DNA of 64,000 nt from Methylomonas rapida (GTDB taxonomy: Bacteria; Pseudomonadota; Gammaproteobacteria; Methylococcales; Methylomonadaceae), in NCBI RefSeq assembly GCF_024360925.2, contig NZ_CP113517.1, positions 868,001 to 932,000 on the forward strand. Direction: 5' to 3'. Below the pieces are notes generated by a model. It was not told the origin of the DNA, ran no database searches, and was given only the letters and a program-made list of their open reading frames with translations. Shown here in pieces: positions 45,943 to 54,786 of the stretch. The translations under genes were made by a program, and so were the position numbers. Numbering within the stretch: the stretch's first letter is position 1; every line of letters begins with the position of its first letter.

Positions 45943-46416
45943 ATGAAACAAATTCTGTACGAGATTATAAATAATCCACAATTTTCCGAAGGTTCTGCAT
46001 GGAAGCGTTGTTTTTTTCGCGCGGGGGAAAAAATCCTTGAAAAGGACACTATCGGGAATACTTTGTTTTTTCTTGATGAAGGACAAGTAAGAATCTTGGG
46101 GGGAGCTGAAATCGAAGGGAATATCCGAATTACTCCAGGGCTTTGTGATTTGCAGGCAGGGGCTATATTCGGCGATATTTGTTTGTATGGCAATCATCGG
46201 AGGACGGCCACTGTTGTGGCGCTTACTGATGTGAATGTCATAGAAATTCGTAGCGATATGCTGAGTGTATTTTTGGATGATCATCCTGTCCAAGGGTATT
46301 TGTTTTTAAAAGCCTTGTTTCAAATTATGGTGCTACGCTTGGAGTTAGCCAACGAAAGAATCGAGAAACTTTTGGCATGGGGCATCAAAGCGCATGACAT
46401 TGATAAATATCTTTGA
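45943..46416 (+). CDS. Stand-alone cyclic nucleotide-binding-like domain protein
   Basis: The 157-residue protein has the Crp-type beta-roll: LFFLDEGQVRIL, AGAIFGDICLYGNHRRTATVVAL and the C-terminal helix. The phosphate-binding loop is GDICLYGNHRRTATV, similar to the GELAL...RSA pattern. It lacks a DNA-binding domain, so it may act by protein contact. It is divergent from prsK and 40 bases before the PEP-CTERM-associated acyltransferase. Its ligand is unknown. Confidence 0.75.
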   Translation: MKQILYEIINNPQFSEGSAWKRCFFRAGEKILEKDTIGNTLFFLDEGQVRILGGAEIEGNIRITPGLCDLQAGAIFGDICLYGNHRRTATVVALTDVNVIEIRSDMLSVFLDDHPVQGYLFLKALFQIMVLRLELANERIEKLLAWGIKAHDIDKYL

Positions 46417-46456
46417 TTGCTTGCTTAATATCATTTTTTAGGGGTCGACTTTAATT

Positions 46457-47203
46457 ATGAATAGCGAACCTAATCTCTCTCTCACGGAAAGCTTTGAACG
46501 TTATTTTCGCGTGGAGTTGGCGGTATCGGAAGCCCAGAAAAGGCAGGTATTCGGCATAAGATATAGGGTGTATTGTGAAGAGTTTAAATACGAACCCACC
46601 GATCACTTTCCCGAGCAATTAGAAATTGACGAATATGACCAGTTTTCTAGGCATTGTCTGATTGTGCATCGTAGCACAGGTACGCCCGCCGGTTGCGTGC
46701 GATTGGTTCCGGCATTAGGTGAGTGCGATGTTGATCCGTTGCCATTGGAGAAATATTGTCGAACCAGTTTGGATTGGGGGTATATCGAGAATCTAAAATT
46801 GGATCGCAATACAGTTTGCGAAATTTCGCGATTGGCTGTGGATGGGGCGTTCCGTCGTCGTACGGGGGAGTCCTTGACGAGGTTTGGTCAAATTAATGGG
46901 CTGACTATTGATGCTCAAGAGCAAAGAAGTTTTTCATTGATTGCGGTAGCTTGTTTTCTTGCAGCGACAGCGTTAACCGTGATGGATGGTAGAACCAACG
47001 TATTTGCGATGATGGAACCCTTTTTGCCTCGTTTGATGCATCGATCCGGTATCGATTTCCAGCGTGTGGGGAAAGATATGGATTATCATGGCATAAGGGC
47101 GCCATATTTCATTACTAGCCAGTCCGCTTTGAATAATATGCATAGCGATTTGGCCTGTTTATATCAATGGATTCAGGAAAGTTTAAAAACAAATATTCCG
47201 TAA
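46457..47203 (+). CDS. PEP-CTERM/exosortase-associated acyltransferase (GNAT/LuxI-like fold)
   Basis: The 248-residue protein matches the exosortase-associated acyltransferase family (TIGR03694-type) in layout: QVFGIRYRVYCEEFKYEP, CLIVHRSTGTPAGCVRLV and CEISRLAVDGAFRRR. The fold is like autoinducer synthases and GNAT acyltransferases. It probably acylates a component of the exopolysaccharide or sorting system. The prsT gene begins about 300 bases later, a gap that holds the possible sigma-54 site. Confidence 0.85.
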   Translation: MNSEPNLSLTESFERYFRVELAVSEAQKRQVFGIRYRVYCEEFKYEPTDHFPEQLEIDEYDQFSRHCLIVHRSTGTPAGCVRLVPALGECDVDPLPLEKYCRTSLDWGYIENLKLDRNTVCEISRLAVDGAFRRRTGESLTRFGQINGLTIDAQEQRSFSLIAVACFLAATALTVMDGRTNVFAMMEPFLPRLMHRSGIDFQRVGKDMDYHGIRAPYFITSQSALNNMHSDLACLYQWIQESLKTNIP

Positions 47204-47254
47204 ATTAACTGGTTTTAAAGTATTTATCGACGAGATAAATTTTGTGATATTTTA

Positions 47255-47270
47255 TGGCTTTTGAATAGCA
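47255..47270 (+). promoter_or_regulatory. Weak sigma-54 promoter candidate upstream of prsT
   Basis: TGGCTTTTGAATAGCA keeps TGGC and GCA with GG-N10-GC spacing but lacks the A-C-G and TT of the consensus. It lies about 230 bases upstream of prsT, which would mean a long leader. Confidence 0.3.
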
Positions 47271-47335
47271 TATTTTTCGAGTAGTGCATTTGTTTAAGAT
47301 TAATAATTTAGAGAAAATCGGTTAGTTGTGGGTCC

Positions 47336-47359
47336 GTTATGCGGGAAAAGCGGCATAAC
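47336..47359. promoter_or_regulatory. GTTATGC-N10-GCATAAC inverted repeat upstream of prsT
   Basis: A perfect 7-bp inverted repeat with a 10-base spacer lies in the 300-base gap before prsT. It may be an activator site for PrsR or a hairpin in the leader. The rest of 47204-47502 shows no gene. Confidence 0.4.
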
Positions 47360-47502
47360 TGTTTTACGCCCGGTATTGTGGGATTAACACACCGCCGCGT
47401 ACCATGGTAGATTAAAGTTGCAATGATGCACAGTTCTTAAAGGTATTTTAAAAAGATTTGAGCATGATTGCTTGTATGGATTAATGAGAAGTATTTTATG
47501 AG

Positions 47503-49923
47503 GTGAGTATGTTGGCTGATCAAAAAACTAATAAATCGAGTTTGCCCTATTTGCTATTGAGCGCGTTGATTCTGACGGCTTGCAACTCCCCTGAAGAAAC
47601 TGCTGAAAGTCATCTGCAAAAAGGTAAGGAGTTATTTGAAAAAGGTGAATATGATAAAGCTATTCTTGAATTGAAAACTTCCAGCCAAAGTAGTGATCAA
47701 CGTGCGGATACTTATTATTACATGGCCTTGCTGGATGAAAAAAGTAATAACTTCAAGTCGATGAGGGAGAATTTACTTAAAACCCTGGAGCGTGACTCTA
47801 ATAATATGGAGGCAAGGCAGAAGTTAGGTAAGGTACATTTGCTTTTTGGGGATTTAGATAAAGCTCTGGAGCAGGCTGATTTTATTTTGGGTGTCAACGC
47901 CAGTAATGTTGAAGCACTGCTATTGAAAGCTTCCGTGCTTGTTCGGCAGGAAAAGAAGGATCAGGCAGTTAAGATCATCGATGATGTATTGGCAGGGAAT
48001 TCAGGAAATGTTGATGCATTATCACTGAAAGCAGCCTTGCTTTTTCAGGATAATCAATTGGACCAAGCTTTGGCAACAGTTGATGCTGCGTTAGAAAAAG
48101 ACATAAAAAACATGCCATTAAGGCTTTTCAAGATCAAAATAAATGCAAAGAAAAATAATATTGATGCCGTTGCCGAGGATTATAAAAAATTAATCGAATT
48201 GTATCCTGATTCAGATAACTTCAAGTTGAGTTTGGCCTCAATCTACTCCATGAGCGATAAACTGAAGGAAGCGGAAGAACTGCTGCGAGATATGGTAGCG
48301 AAGCGCCCGGATAAACTGGAACCCAACATTGTGCTGCTGGAGTTTTTAAATGCCAAAAGCAAAGATCGGGTTGTTGATGAATTCAATTCGTTGCTGGCAA
48401 ATTTCAATAAAAACCCGGCGGGTAAATTGGAAATGTCTAAATGGATGTTGGCGAATGGTTACCTTGAAGCGGCATCTAATGGTCTAAAGCAAGTGGTGGA
48501 ATCGGAAAAAGATAACAAGACTGGATTGTCAGCTCAAACCATACTCGCTGAAGTCGCGGTCAATAATAAAGAATATGATAAGGCGGATGAAGCCATTGCA
48601 AAAATTTTAAAAGCTAATTCTGATTTTGTTGATGCAAGCTTGTTAAAAGCGCGTTTGTTTTTGATTAAAAACGAAGTAGATCAAGCGATTGAATTATTGA
48701 ATAAAGTTGTCTGGACAAAGAATGATTCTGATAACGCTTTTATGCTATTGGGACAGGCTTACACATTAAAGAAGGATTTAAAGCAAGCGGATAAGAACTT
48801 CAAGCAATCTCTGGAAATAAATCCGGCAAATCTTCAGGCTTTTTTGCCAATTTATAATGGTTACTTAAGAGCCAATCAAAAAGAAATGGCGAGACAGTAT
48901 TTGGATAAGGCTCTAAAAGCCAAGCCCAATCAAGCTTTATTGCTAACCAATAAGGCCGAATTGGATATTGCGGAAAAAAAATGGGAGGATGCTCAAGAAA
49001 CTGTACAGCGTATAGCATTGTTTTCGAAGAATAAAGCGGTTCCATTATATCTGCAGGCAAATATTCTACAGGGTAAGGGTGAATATGATAAGGCAGTATC
49101 TATTTATGAAAAAATAATTGCCGATTATCCGAATCATCTCAACTCAATGGTCAATCTGGTTCGCTCGTTTGAAGGGCTTAAACAGCGAGATAAGGCGATA
49201 GGCTTTTTGGAGGCTCATCACGCTAAAAATTCCGATAATCTCGAAGTTGTCGGGGTTTTGGGCGATCTATATATGGCCAACAAAGATTATGCAAAAGCCA
49301 AAAATTTGTTGGAAAGTCAAATCAAGCAATCACCGGATAAGTCGGTGCCTTTGTATCTGGCTTTGGCCAAGGTTGAAGCTGTTGTCAAGAAAACCCCAGA
49401 AGCTGCTAGAGATGTTTATATCCGCGGCTTGCAAGCCAATCCAGATGATGTCCAGCTTTCATTGGCATTGGCAGGGCTTTATGAGCAAACGGGCGATAAA
49501 GCGGCGGCGCGTAAGCTTTACGAAGCCGTTATCGAAAAGAATGCCGATGTTAATCTGGCCGTCAACAACCTTGCGGCTTTGCTGATTGAGTCTGAAAAAA
49601 CGGAGGATGTGTCTAGAGGCTTAATGTTGGCAGAGAAGTTTAAAGACGTCGAGAACGTATTTTTTCAAGATACTTATGCCTGGGGACTGGTAAAGAATGG
49701 AAAGAATGATGAAGGCTTGGCGATTTTGGAGTCCTTGATCCTGAAGGAGCCAAAAATGCCGGAGCTTAGATATCATTTAGGCGTTGCTCATTTGAATAAC
49801 GGTAACAAAGCGACCGCTATCATTGAACTGAAACAGGCGCTGGCGCTGGCAGAGAAGGGGCAGCGCAATTTTTCCGGAAAAGATCAAGTCTTGAGGTTAC
49901 TTAAAGAGCTTGAGCAGCGATAG
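47503..49923 (+). CDS. prsT: PrsT, TPR-repeat lipoprotein of the PEP-CTERM system
   Basis: The ~806-residue protein has a lipoprotein signal (LLLSALILTAC, lipid on the Cys) and then about 20 TPR-type helix pairs to the end. That size and layout match PrsT of XrtA clusters. It is probably anchored in the outer membrane facing the periplasm, where it scaffolds polymer export or protein sorting. The start is GTG at 47503 or ATG at 47509; both give the same signal. It starts the long exopolysaccharide operon that continues to the right edge. Its codons are more AT-rich than those of wecB further down. Confidence 0.92.
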   Translation: MSMLADQKTNKSSLPYLLLSALILTACNSPEETAESHLQKGKELFEKGEYDKAILELKTSSQSSDQRADTYYYMALLDEKSNNFKSMRENLLKTLERDSNNMEARQKLGKVHLLFGDLDKALEQADFILGVNASNVEALLLKASVLVRQEKKDQAVKIIDDVLAGNSGNVDALSLKAALLFQDNQLDQALATVDAALEKDIKNMPLRLFKIKINAKKNNIDAVAEDYKKLIELYPDSDNFKLSLASIYSMSDKLKEAEELLRDMVAKRPDKLEPNIVLLEFLNAKSKDRVVDEFNSLLANFNKNPAGKLEMSKWMLANGYLEAASNGLKQVVESEKDNKTGLSAQTILAEVAVNNKEYDKADEAIAKILKANSDFVDASLLKARLFLIKNEVDQAIELLNKVVWTKNDSDNAFMLLGQAYTLKKDLKQADKNFKQSLEINPANLQAFLPIYNGYLRANQKEMARQYLDKALKAKPNQALLLTNKAELDIAEKKWEDAQETVQRIALFSKNKAVPLYLQANILQGKGEYDKAVSIYEKIIADYPNHLNSMVNLVRSFEGLKQRDKAIGFLEAHHAKNSDNLEVVGVLGDLYMANKDYAKAKNLLESQIKQSPDKSVPLYLALAKVEAVVKKTPEAARDVYIRGLQANPDDVQLSLALAGLYEQTGDKAAARKLYEAVIEKNADVNLAVNNLAALLIESEKTEDVSRGLMLAEKFKDVENVFFQDTYAWGLVKNGKNDEGLAILESLILKEPKMPELRYHLGVAHLNNGNKATAIIELKQALALAEKGQRNFSGKDQVLRLLKELEQR

Positions 49924-49974
49924 GTTTGGTAGACTATATTCTTTTGGAACAAGTAGATCAAGGTGCATGAAAGT

Positions 49975-50706
49975 ATGATGGGGTCTAAGGTTAACGCCGT
50001 ATTGAGTCGATTGGGGCTGTCTATTTTGTTGTCTCTTGCGGTCATAGGCTGTTCACAGCCGTTATTGGAAGACGTGTACCAGGCATCTGATTACACTTAT
50101 AAAATTGGTCCCGGCGATAGTGTAAACATCTTTGTATGGGGAAATCCTGAGTTATCCACTTCCGCACCTGTTCGTCCGGATGGAAAAATAACGGTTCCGC
50201 TTGTAGAAGAGTTGCTTGCGAGCGGTAAAACACCTTTTGAGTTGGCCAGAGATATCGAAAAGGTACTATCGGTCTATGTCAAAAGCCCTCAAGTCGTAGT
50301 CATGGTGTCCGGTTTCAAAGGGGTCAGAGATCAGCAAATTCGAGTAATAGGACGAATTGGTGGTGGAAGTGGTGGCGGCATGGGTGGCGGCATGGGTGGC
50401 GGCATGGGTGGCGGCATGGGTGGCGGCATGGGTGGCGGCATGGGTGGCGGCATGGGTGGTGGATTAGGACGTTATCAGGGAAAAGCCATACCTTATGAAA
50501 GAGGGATGACATTGTTGGATGTAATTATCGAAATTGGGTTAAATCAATTCGCCGACGGCAATCGCGCTAGTGTCATTCGAGAAGTGGACGGGGACTTGAA
50601 ATCATATCGCGTGCGTATCGATGATTTAATCGATAATGTGGATTTATCTGCAAACGTTCTGATGATGCCAGGGGATATTTTAATTATTCCAGATGCTTTC
50701 TTTTAA
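49975..50706 (+). CDS. epsE: Outer-membrane polysaccharide export lipoprotein (Wza/EpsE-like)
   Basis: The start chosen is the ATG at 49975 (GTG at 49963 is possible). The 243-residue protein has a lipobox (LAVIGC), the polysaccharide export domain (YKIGPGDSVNIFVWGNPELS, VRPDGKITVPL) and an SLBB-like domain ending MMPGDILIIPDAFF. Within the SLBB domain, after IRVIGRI, lies a run of Gly-Gly-Gly-Met units not usual for the family. It forms the outer-membrane exit for the polymer. Confidence 0.9.
   Translation: MMGSKVNAVLSRLGLSILLSLAVIGCSQPLLEDVYQASDYTYKIGPGDSVNIFVWGNPELSTSAPVRPDGKITVPLVEELLASGKTPFELARDIEKVLSVYVKSPQVVVMVSGFKGVRDQQIRVIGRIGGGSGGGMGGGMGGGMGGGMGGGMGGGMGGGMGGGLGRYQGKAIPYERGMTLLDVIIEIGLNQFADGNRASVIREVDGDLKSYRVRIDDLIDNVDLSANVLMMPGDILIIPDAFF
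50371..50454. repeat. Seven tandem 12-bp units (GGTGGCGGCATG) inside epsE
   Basis: Seven perfect copies encode Gly-Gly-Gly-Met each. Unit number can change by slippage in steps of four residues without a frameshift. Confidence 0.95.
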
Positions 50707-50746
50707 ATAGAGTGTTGTCGGTTCTGACTTAATTATTCCACTAAAT

Positions 50747-52279
50747 ATGCAACAAGAACTTTCTGAAATTTATTTTTATCTCAAAGGAACTCTTAAATAT
50801 AAACGTATCGCAATGCTTTTAGCGTTGCTGGTTTGTATTAGTGGTTGGTCTTACGTTTTTGTAATGCAGGATAAATTTGAATCCAAAGCCAAAGTCCATA
50901 TCGATTCGTCAACAATTCTTAGGCCGTTAATGCGGGGTATGGTTATCGAGCCAGATGTGTCCGCGCTTATCAGAATTATTTATCAATTGATGTTTACCCG
51001 ACCGAATCTGGAGAAAGTTGTCGAATTGTCCCGGCTAAAACCCGTTAATTCAGGGCACGTAATTGATGATGATCTGATCGAAAAGTTAAAAAATGAAATA
51101 AAAATTTCTGGCGCCGGTTCTAAGGACATTTTTGATATTGGATATTCGGCGGCTGATCCGGAAACCGCAAAAAGTGTGGTTCAAGCCGTTTTGACAGTCT
51201 TTTCTGAGCAAACTCAAGGTAAAGCCTTGGCTGATGCGACTGATGCTCAGAAATTCATTGAGCAGCAAATTCGCGAATATGAAATAAGGTTACAAGAAGC
51301 TGAAAAAGCAAAAGAGGATTTTAAGCGCTCGAATCTGGATTTACTTTCCGATTCAGGACAATTTGACCAGTTGGCTCAATTAAAAGAACAGTTGAATCAG
51401 GCTAATACCAATCTGGAGCAAGCGATAGCTAGGAAAAACGTTCTGGCCGAGCAGGTTGAAGACGTACAGGATTCGGACGAGGATTGGGGGTTGCCTGATG
51501 TGACAAATAATGTTGTGCAGGAAGATGCACAAATTTCTCAATTGATGAATAAAAGAAATGATTTATTAATTAAATATACGGAACATCATCCTGACGTCAT
51601 TGCTATTGATAAATTGATTGAATCGATAAAGGCGCAAAATGAGCAGAATAAAAATACTCAGCCTGAACAAACTGAGACAGATACTTTAGGCCCTAGAAAA
51701 TTAGCCAATCCTTATGTGCAGGCTTTGAAGACAGGGCTGGATAATGCTCAAGCAGAGATTGCGGCAAATCAAGCGTTGATTGGTTCGATCAAGGAGAGAA
51801 TGGCGCAGATTGAGCATGGTTTGAGTGACAAACTCGCCCTGGAAACTGAAATGAAAAATCTCAATAGAGATTATGAAACCATTAGCGGAAAGTATACCGA
51901 GCTATTAGCGCGCAGAGAGCAGGCTCGTATCACGGAGAGTGTTGATGATCAAACTTCTCGGCTTAAATTCAAAATTGCAGACCCTCCTACCAAGCCTTCA
52001 AAGCCATCATTTCCAAATAGACCATTATTTTATTCGTTGATTTTAGTGGCCGGGCTTGTGTTTGGTTTTGGCATAGCATTTCTGATTTATTTCATTCGTC
52101 CAGTTTTCATGTCTACAAGACAGGTTAGGGCGGTTACTGGTCTGCCATCATTAGGTAGCGTGTCTCTAACTAGCCAAGGTATTATAAAAGCCAAGGATTT
52201 CGACTGGATGTTGTTAATAACTATAATAATTATGATCGCTAGTTACACCAGCATTATATTATTCGAAGTGCTCAAATAA
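50747..52279 (+). CDS. XrtA-type polysaccharide chain-length determinant (Wzz-like)
   Basis: The 510-residue protein has an N-terminal membrane helix (IAMLLALLVCISGWSYVFV) and a long periplasmic coiled-coil region (about residues 150-400). The proline-rich segment DPPTKPSKPSFPNRP comes before a second membrane helix, and a third lies near the end. This is the Wzz/GumC type that sets chain length. The separate tyrosine kinase gene lies 14 bases downstream, as in two-piece systems. Confidence 0.9.
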   Translation: MQQELSEIYFYLKGTLKYKRIAMLLALLVCISGWSYVFVMQDKFESKAKVHIDSSTILRPLMRGMVIEPDVSALIRIIYQLMFTRPNLEKVVELSRLKPVNSGHVIDDDLIEKLKNEIKISGAGSKDIFDIGYSAADPETAKSVVQAVLTVFSEQTQGKALADATDAQKFIEQQIREYEIRLQEAEKAKEDFKRSNLDLLSDSGQFDQLAQLKEQLNQANTNLEQAIARKNVLAEQVEDVQDSDEDWGLPDVTNNVVQEDAQISQLMNKRNDLLIKYTEHHPDVIAIDKLIESIKAQNEQNKNTQPEQTETDTLGPRKLANPYVQALKTGLDNAQAEIAANQALIGSIKERMAQIEHGLSDKLALETEMKNLNRDYETISGKYTELLARREQARITESVDDQTSRLKFKIADPPTKPSKPSFPNRPLFYSLILVAGLVFGFGIAFLIYFIRPVFMSTRQVRAVTGLPSLGSVSLTSQGIIKAKDFDWMLLITIIIMIASYTSIILFEVLK

Positions 52280-52293
52280 TTTAGGTATCTTAC

Positions 52294-53190
52294 ATGAGCA
52301 TAATTGAAAATGCTTTGAGAAAGGCTAATCAACAAAGTGTGACTGATGATAAGAGTCAGTCTGTGGTTGATCTGAAATCTGCAGCTAAACCAGTTGTTCA
52401 AGATGAAGAAGTAAAAAATGACAAATTTGTTGCGGAACCGGTATTATCAAATGACAATAAGGTTTTAATAAACTGGAACAAGCTAATCTCGGATGGTTTT
52501 ATCGATAACAATGATACCAAGTCGCAACTGGCGGAAGAGTTTCGGGTGATTAAACGTCCACTCGTAAATAACATTCAAGGCTCCGAGGTTAATGGAATAT
52601 CTCGTCCTAACCTGATTTTAATTTGTAGTAGTTTGCCTGGCGAAGGCAAGACTTTTGTTTCAATTAACTTGGCTCTGAGTATCGCCAACGAAATGGATAA
52701 AAAGGTTTTATTGATCGATGCGGATGTCGAAAAGCCAAGTATATCAAAGCAGTTGGGTATCAAGCAATCTCCAGGGTTGATCGAGTATTTAGAAAACGAA
52801 AGCATCAGTTTCTCTGATATTCTGTTGAAAACCGACCTCGCGAACTTGACTGTTATTCCGGCGGGAAAACGTCACAAATATTCGACTGAATTATTGTCTA
52901 GTCAAAGAATGTATCTATTTGCCGATGAAGTTAGTCGTCGTTATAGGGATAGGGTAGTAATCTTCGACTCACCGCCTTTGCTGGTTGCAACCCAAGCTCA
53001 AATCTTGGCTGAATTGGTTGGGCAAGTGGTTTTGGTTATTGCGGCGGAAGAAACGCCACAAAATGTGGTTAATGAGTCCGTTGCAAAGTTGGCTAACTGC
53101 GATGTGGTGATGACTTTATTGAATAAAACCAAAAAAGAACTTGACCTATATGGCTACGGCTATGGTTATGGTAAGTATGGCCATTCGTAA
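52294..53190 (+). CDS. XrtA-associated tyrosine autokinase (BY-kinase)
   Basis: The 298-residue kinase has Walker A SLPGEGKTFVSINLA, the Walker A' VLLIDADVEKPS and Walker B VIFDSPPLL of BY-kinases. It ends in a tyrosine cluster (LDLYGYGYGYGKYGHS) that is autophosphorylated in trans. It works with the chain-length protein to control polymer length and export. Its end overlaps the next gene's start. Confidence 0.92.
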   Translation: MSIIENALRKANQQSVTDDKSQSVVDLKSAAKPVVQDEEVKNDKFVAEPVLSNDNKVLINWNKLISDGFIDNNDTKSQLAEEFRVIKRPLVNNIQGSEVNGISRPNLILICSSLPGEGKTFVSINLALSIANEMDKKVLLIDADVEKPSISKQLGIKQSPGLIEYLENESISFSDILLKTDLANLTVIPAGKRHKYSTELLSSQRMYLFADEVSRRYRDRVVIFDSPPLLVATQAQILAELVGQVVLVIAAEETPQNVVNESVAKLANCDVVMTLLNKTKKELDLYGYGYGYGKYGHS

Positions 53191-54769
53191 AAGTGGGCGA
53201 AAATTGCACAAGATTGTCGTTAACTCTTGTGTTTTAACATTATCTTATGGACTGTTTTTCTCGCACAAAGCAGCTGCCTTTGATTGGAGAATGCGACCTA
53301 GCCTGTCAATGAGTGAAGTATTTACTGATAACCTCGAGTTATCGGATACGGCGAAAAGAAGCGGCTTTATAACTGAAGTAGCGCCAGGAGTATCACTTTT
53401 TGGAACATCGCCTTGGAGTAATTTTAACCTTAATTATCGCTTGCAAGGTCTTTACAATGCAGGTGGCAGTGATGCTGTTGATATAAATCATCAATTGCAG
53501 ATGAACGGTCTTTACCAGGCGGTGCGAAACAGGCTTTTTGTGCAAACTAGTAGCTCAATTAGTCAACAAAATATTAGCAATGGATTTATTGCAACGGATA
53601 ACTTAACTGGGGGTAGGGATAGAACGGAAACTAAAAACTTTTCTATTTCACCTTATTGGACACCTCAATTTGGGCAATATGCACGAGGTCTCGTCAAGGT
53701 TGGCTATCAAAATACCTCTTTCGATAATGCTAGTTTTGGAGGCGGCTCAGTATCGTCTTCTGGTCTTATTTCAGATTCAGACACATTTTCAAAGCAAGCT
53801 AGACTTACGAGTGGAACGAAATTTGGTAGAGTGAGGTGGAGCTTAAATTACTCTTCTCAAGAGCAAAGCAGGGCAACAGGGGATGACGTCTTATTCGAAC
53901 AGTATCAAGGTGACTTGCGTTACTATTTAAACAGAAAGTTTAATGTGTTCGGGCAAGCCGGATACGAAAACAACGATTATCAGACGTTAAACGATTCCAT
54001 TAATAATGGCTTTTTCTATACCTTTGGTGGGCAATGGAGTCCAAATAGATGGTATTCTCTCGAGGCTGGCTATGGAAATAATAGACACGTAACCGTACGC
54101 TTCAATCCTTCTCCTAATTTTATAGGGCATGTAACCTATCGTAATAAGGAAGTTGGCTTGAATACAGGTGATTCCTGGGATGCAAATATCAGGTATCGAG
54201 CTCAGCAGGCATTTATTGGCTTTAATTATTCTCAAGATACCACGACAGTTCAGCAGGTTTTAGTAGAGCAGACTGCTTTCGATTTAACTGGCCCAGTCAT
54301 TGATACGGACATCGATCCCGTAACCGGTCAACCACTTAGCCCGCTTTTAAATCCAAACTTGCCTAATTTTGTTGATGATGTGATAGTTAATAAGCAAGCA
54401 AGTTTGACATTTGGATATCAGACCGGGAAAAGCTCTTATAATTTATCCTTTTATAATACCCGTCGGACATACGAATTAAATCCTCAAGAGGACAATGTTT
54501 ACGGAGCGAGCGGCAGTTGGAACTGGAGACTGGCGCCGAGACTTAATTTTTACCTACGTCCTACTTGGCAAACTATCGATAATGAGGCGTCGAGTAATGA
54601 CCGCTATGATGTAGCTTTAGGTTTTTCCAAAGCGATCCCAATCAACCTGGGGCGGCCTTTGCTGATGAACACTCGGCTGGAGTTTCGACATATCAACCAA
54701 ATGTCGGACTTGTCTACCAATGATTACGTAGAAAACCGTGCCACCGCGAATTTTGCCGTTCGATTTTAA
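53168..54769 (+). CDS. TIGR03016-type PEP-CTERM-associated outer-membrane beta-barrel protein
   Basis: The ~533-residue protein has a signal peptide (VVNSCVLTLSYGLFFSHKAAA) and the repeating Gly/aromatic pattern of a beta barrel, ending in a C-terminal aromatic (NFAVRF). It fits the PEP-CTERM-associated outer-membrane family and is probably the secretion pore or an outer-membrane factor of the system. The start is uncertain: ATG at 53168 or 53177, both overlapping the kinase gene. Confidence 0.85.
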   Translation: MVSMAIRKSGRKLHKIVVNSCVLTLSYGLFFSHKAAAFDWRMRPSLSMSEVFTDNLELSDTAKRSGFITEVAPGVSLFGTSPWSNFNLNYRLQGLYNAGGSDAVDINHQLQMNGLYQAVRNRLFVQTSSSISQQNISNGFIATDNLTGGRDRTETKNFSISPYWTPQFGQYARGLVKVGYQNTSFDNASFGGGSVSSSGLISDSDTFSKQARLTSGTKFGRVRWSLNYSSQEQSRATGDDVLFEQYQGDLRYYLNRKFNVFGQAGYENNDYQTLNDSINNGFFYTFGGQWSPNRWYSLEAGYGNNRHVTVRFNPSPNFIGHVTYRNKEVGLNTGDSWDANIRYRAQQAFIGFNYSQDTTTVQQVLVEQTAFDLTGPVIDTDIDPVTGQPLSPLLNPNLPNFVDDVIVNKQASLTFGYQTGKSSYNLSFYNTRRTYELNPQEDNVYGASGSWNWRLAPRLNFYLRPTWQTIDNEASSNDRYDVALGFSKAIPINLGRPLLMNTRLEFRHINQMSDLSTNDYVENRATANFAVRF

Positions 54770-54786
54770 TTTCTCATATTCAACTA

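Noticed and set aside
47411..47430. TGGTAGATTAAAGTTGCA as a sigma-54 promoter for prsT
   Set aside because: The spacing between GG and GC is 12, two more than the family allows.
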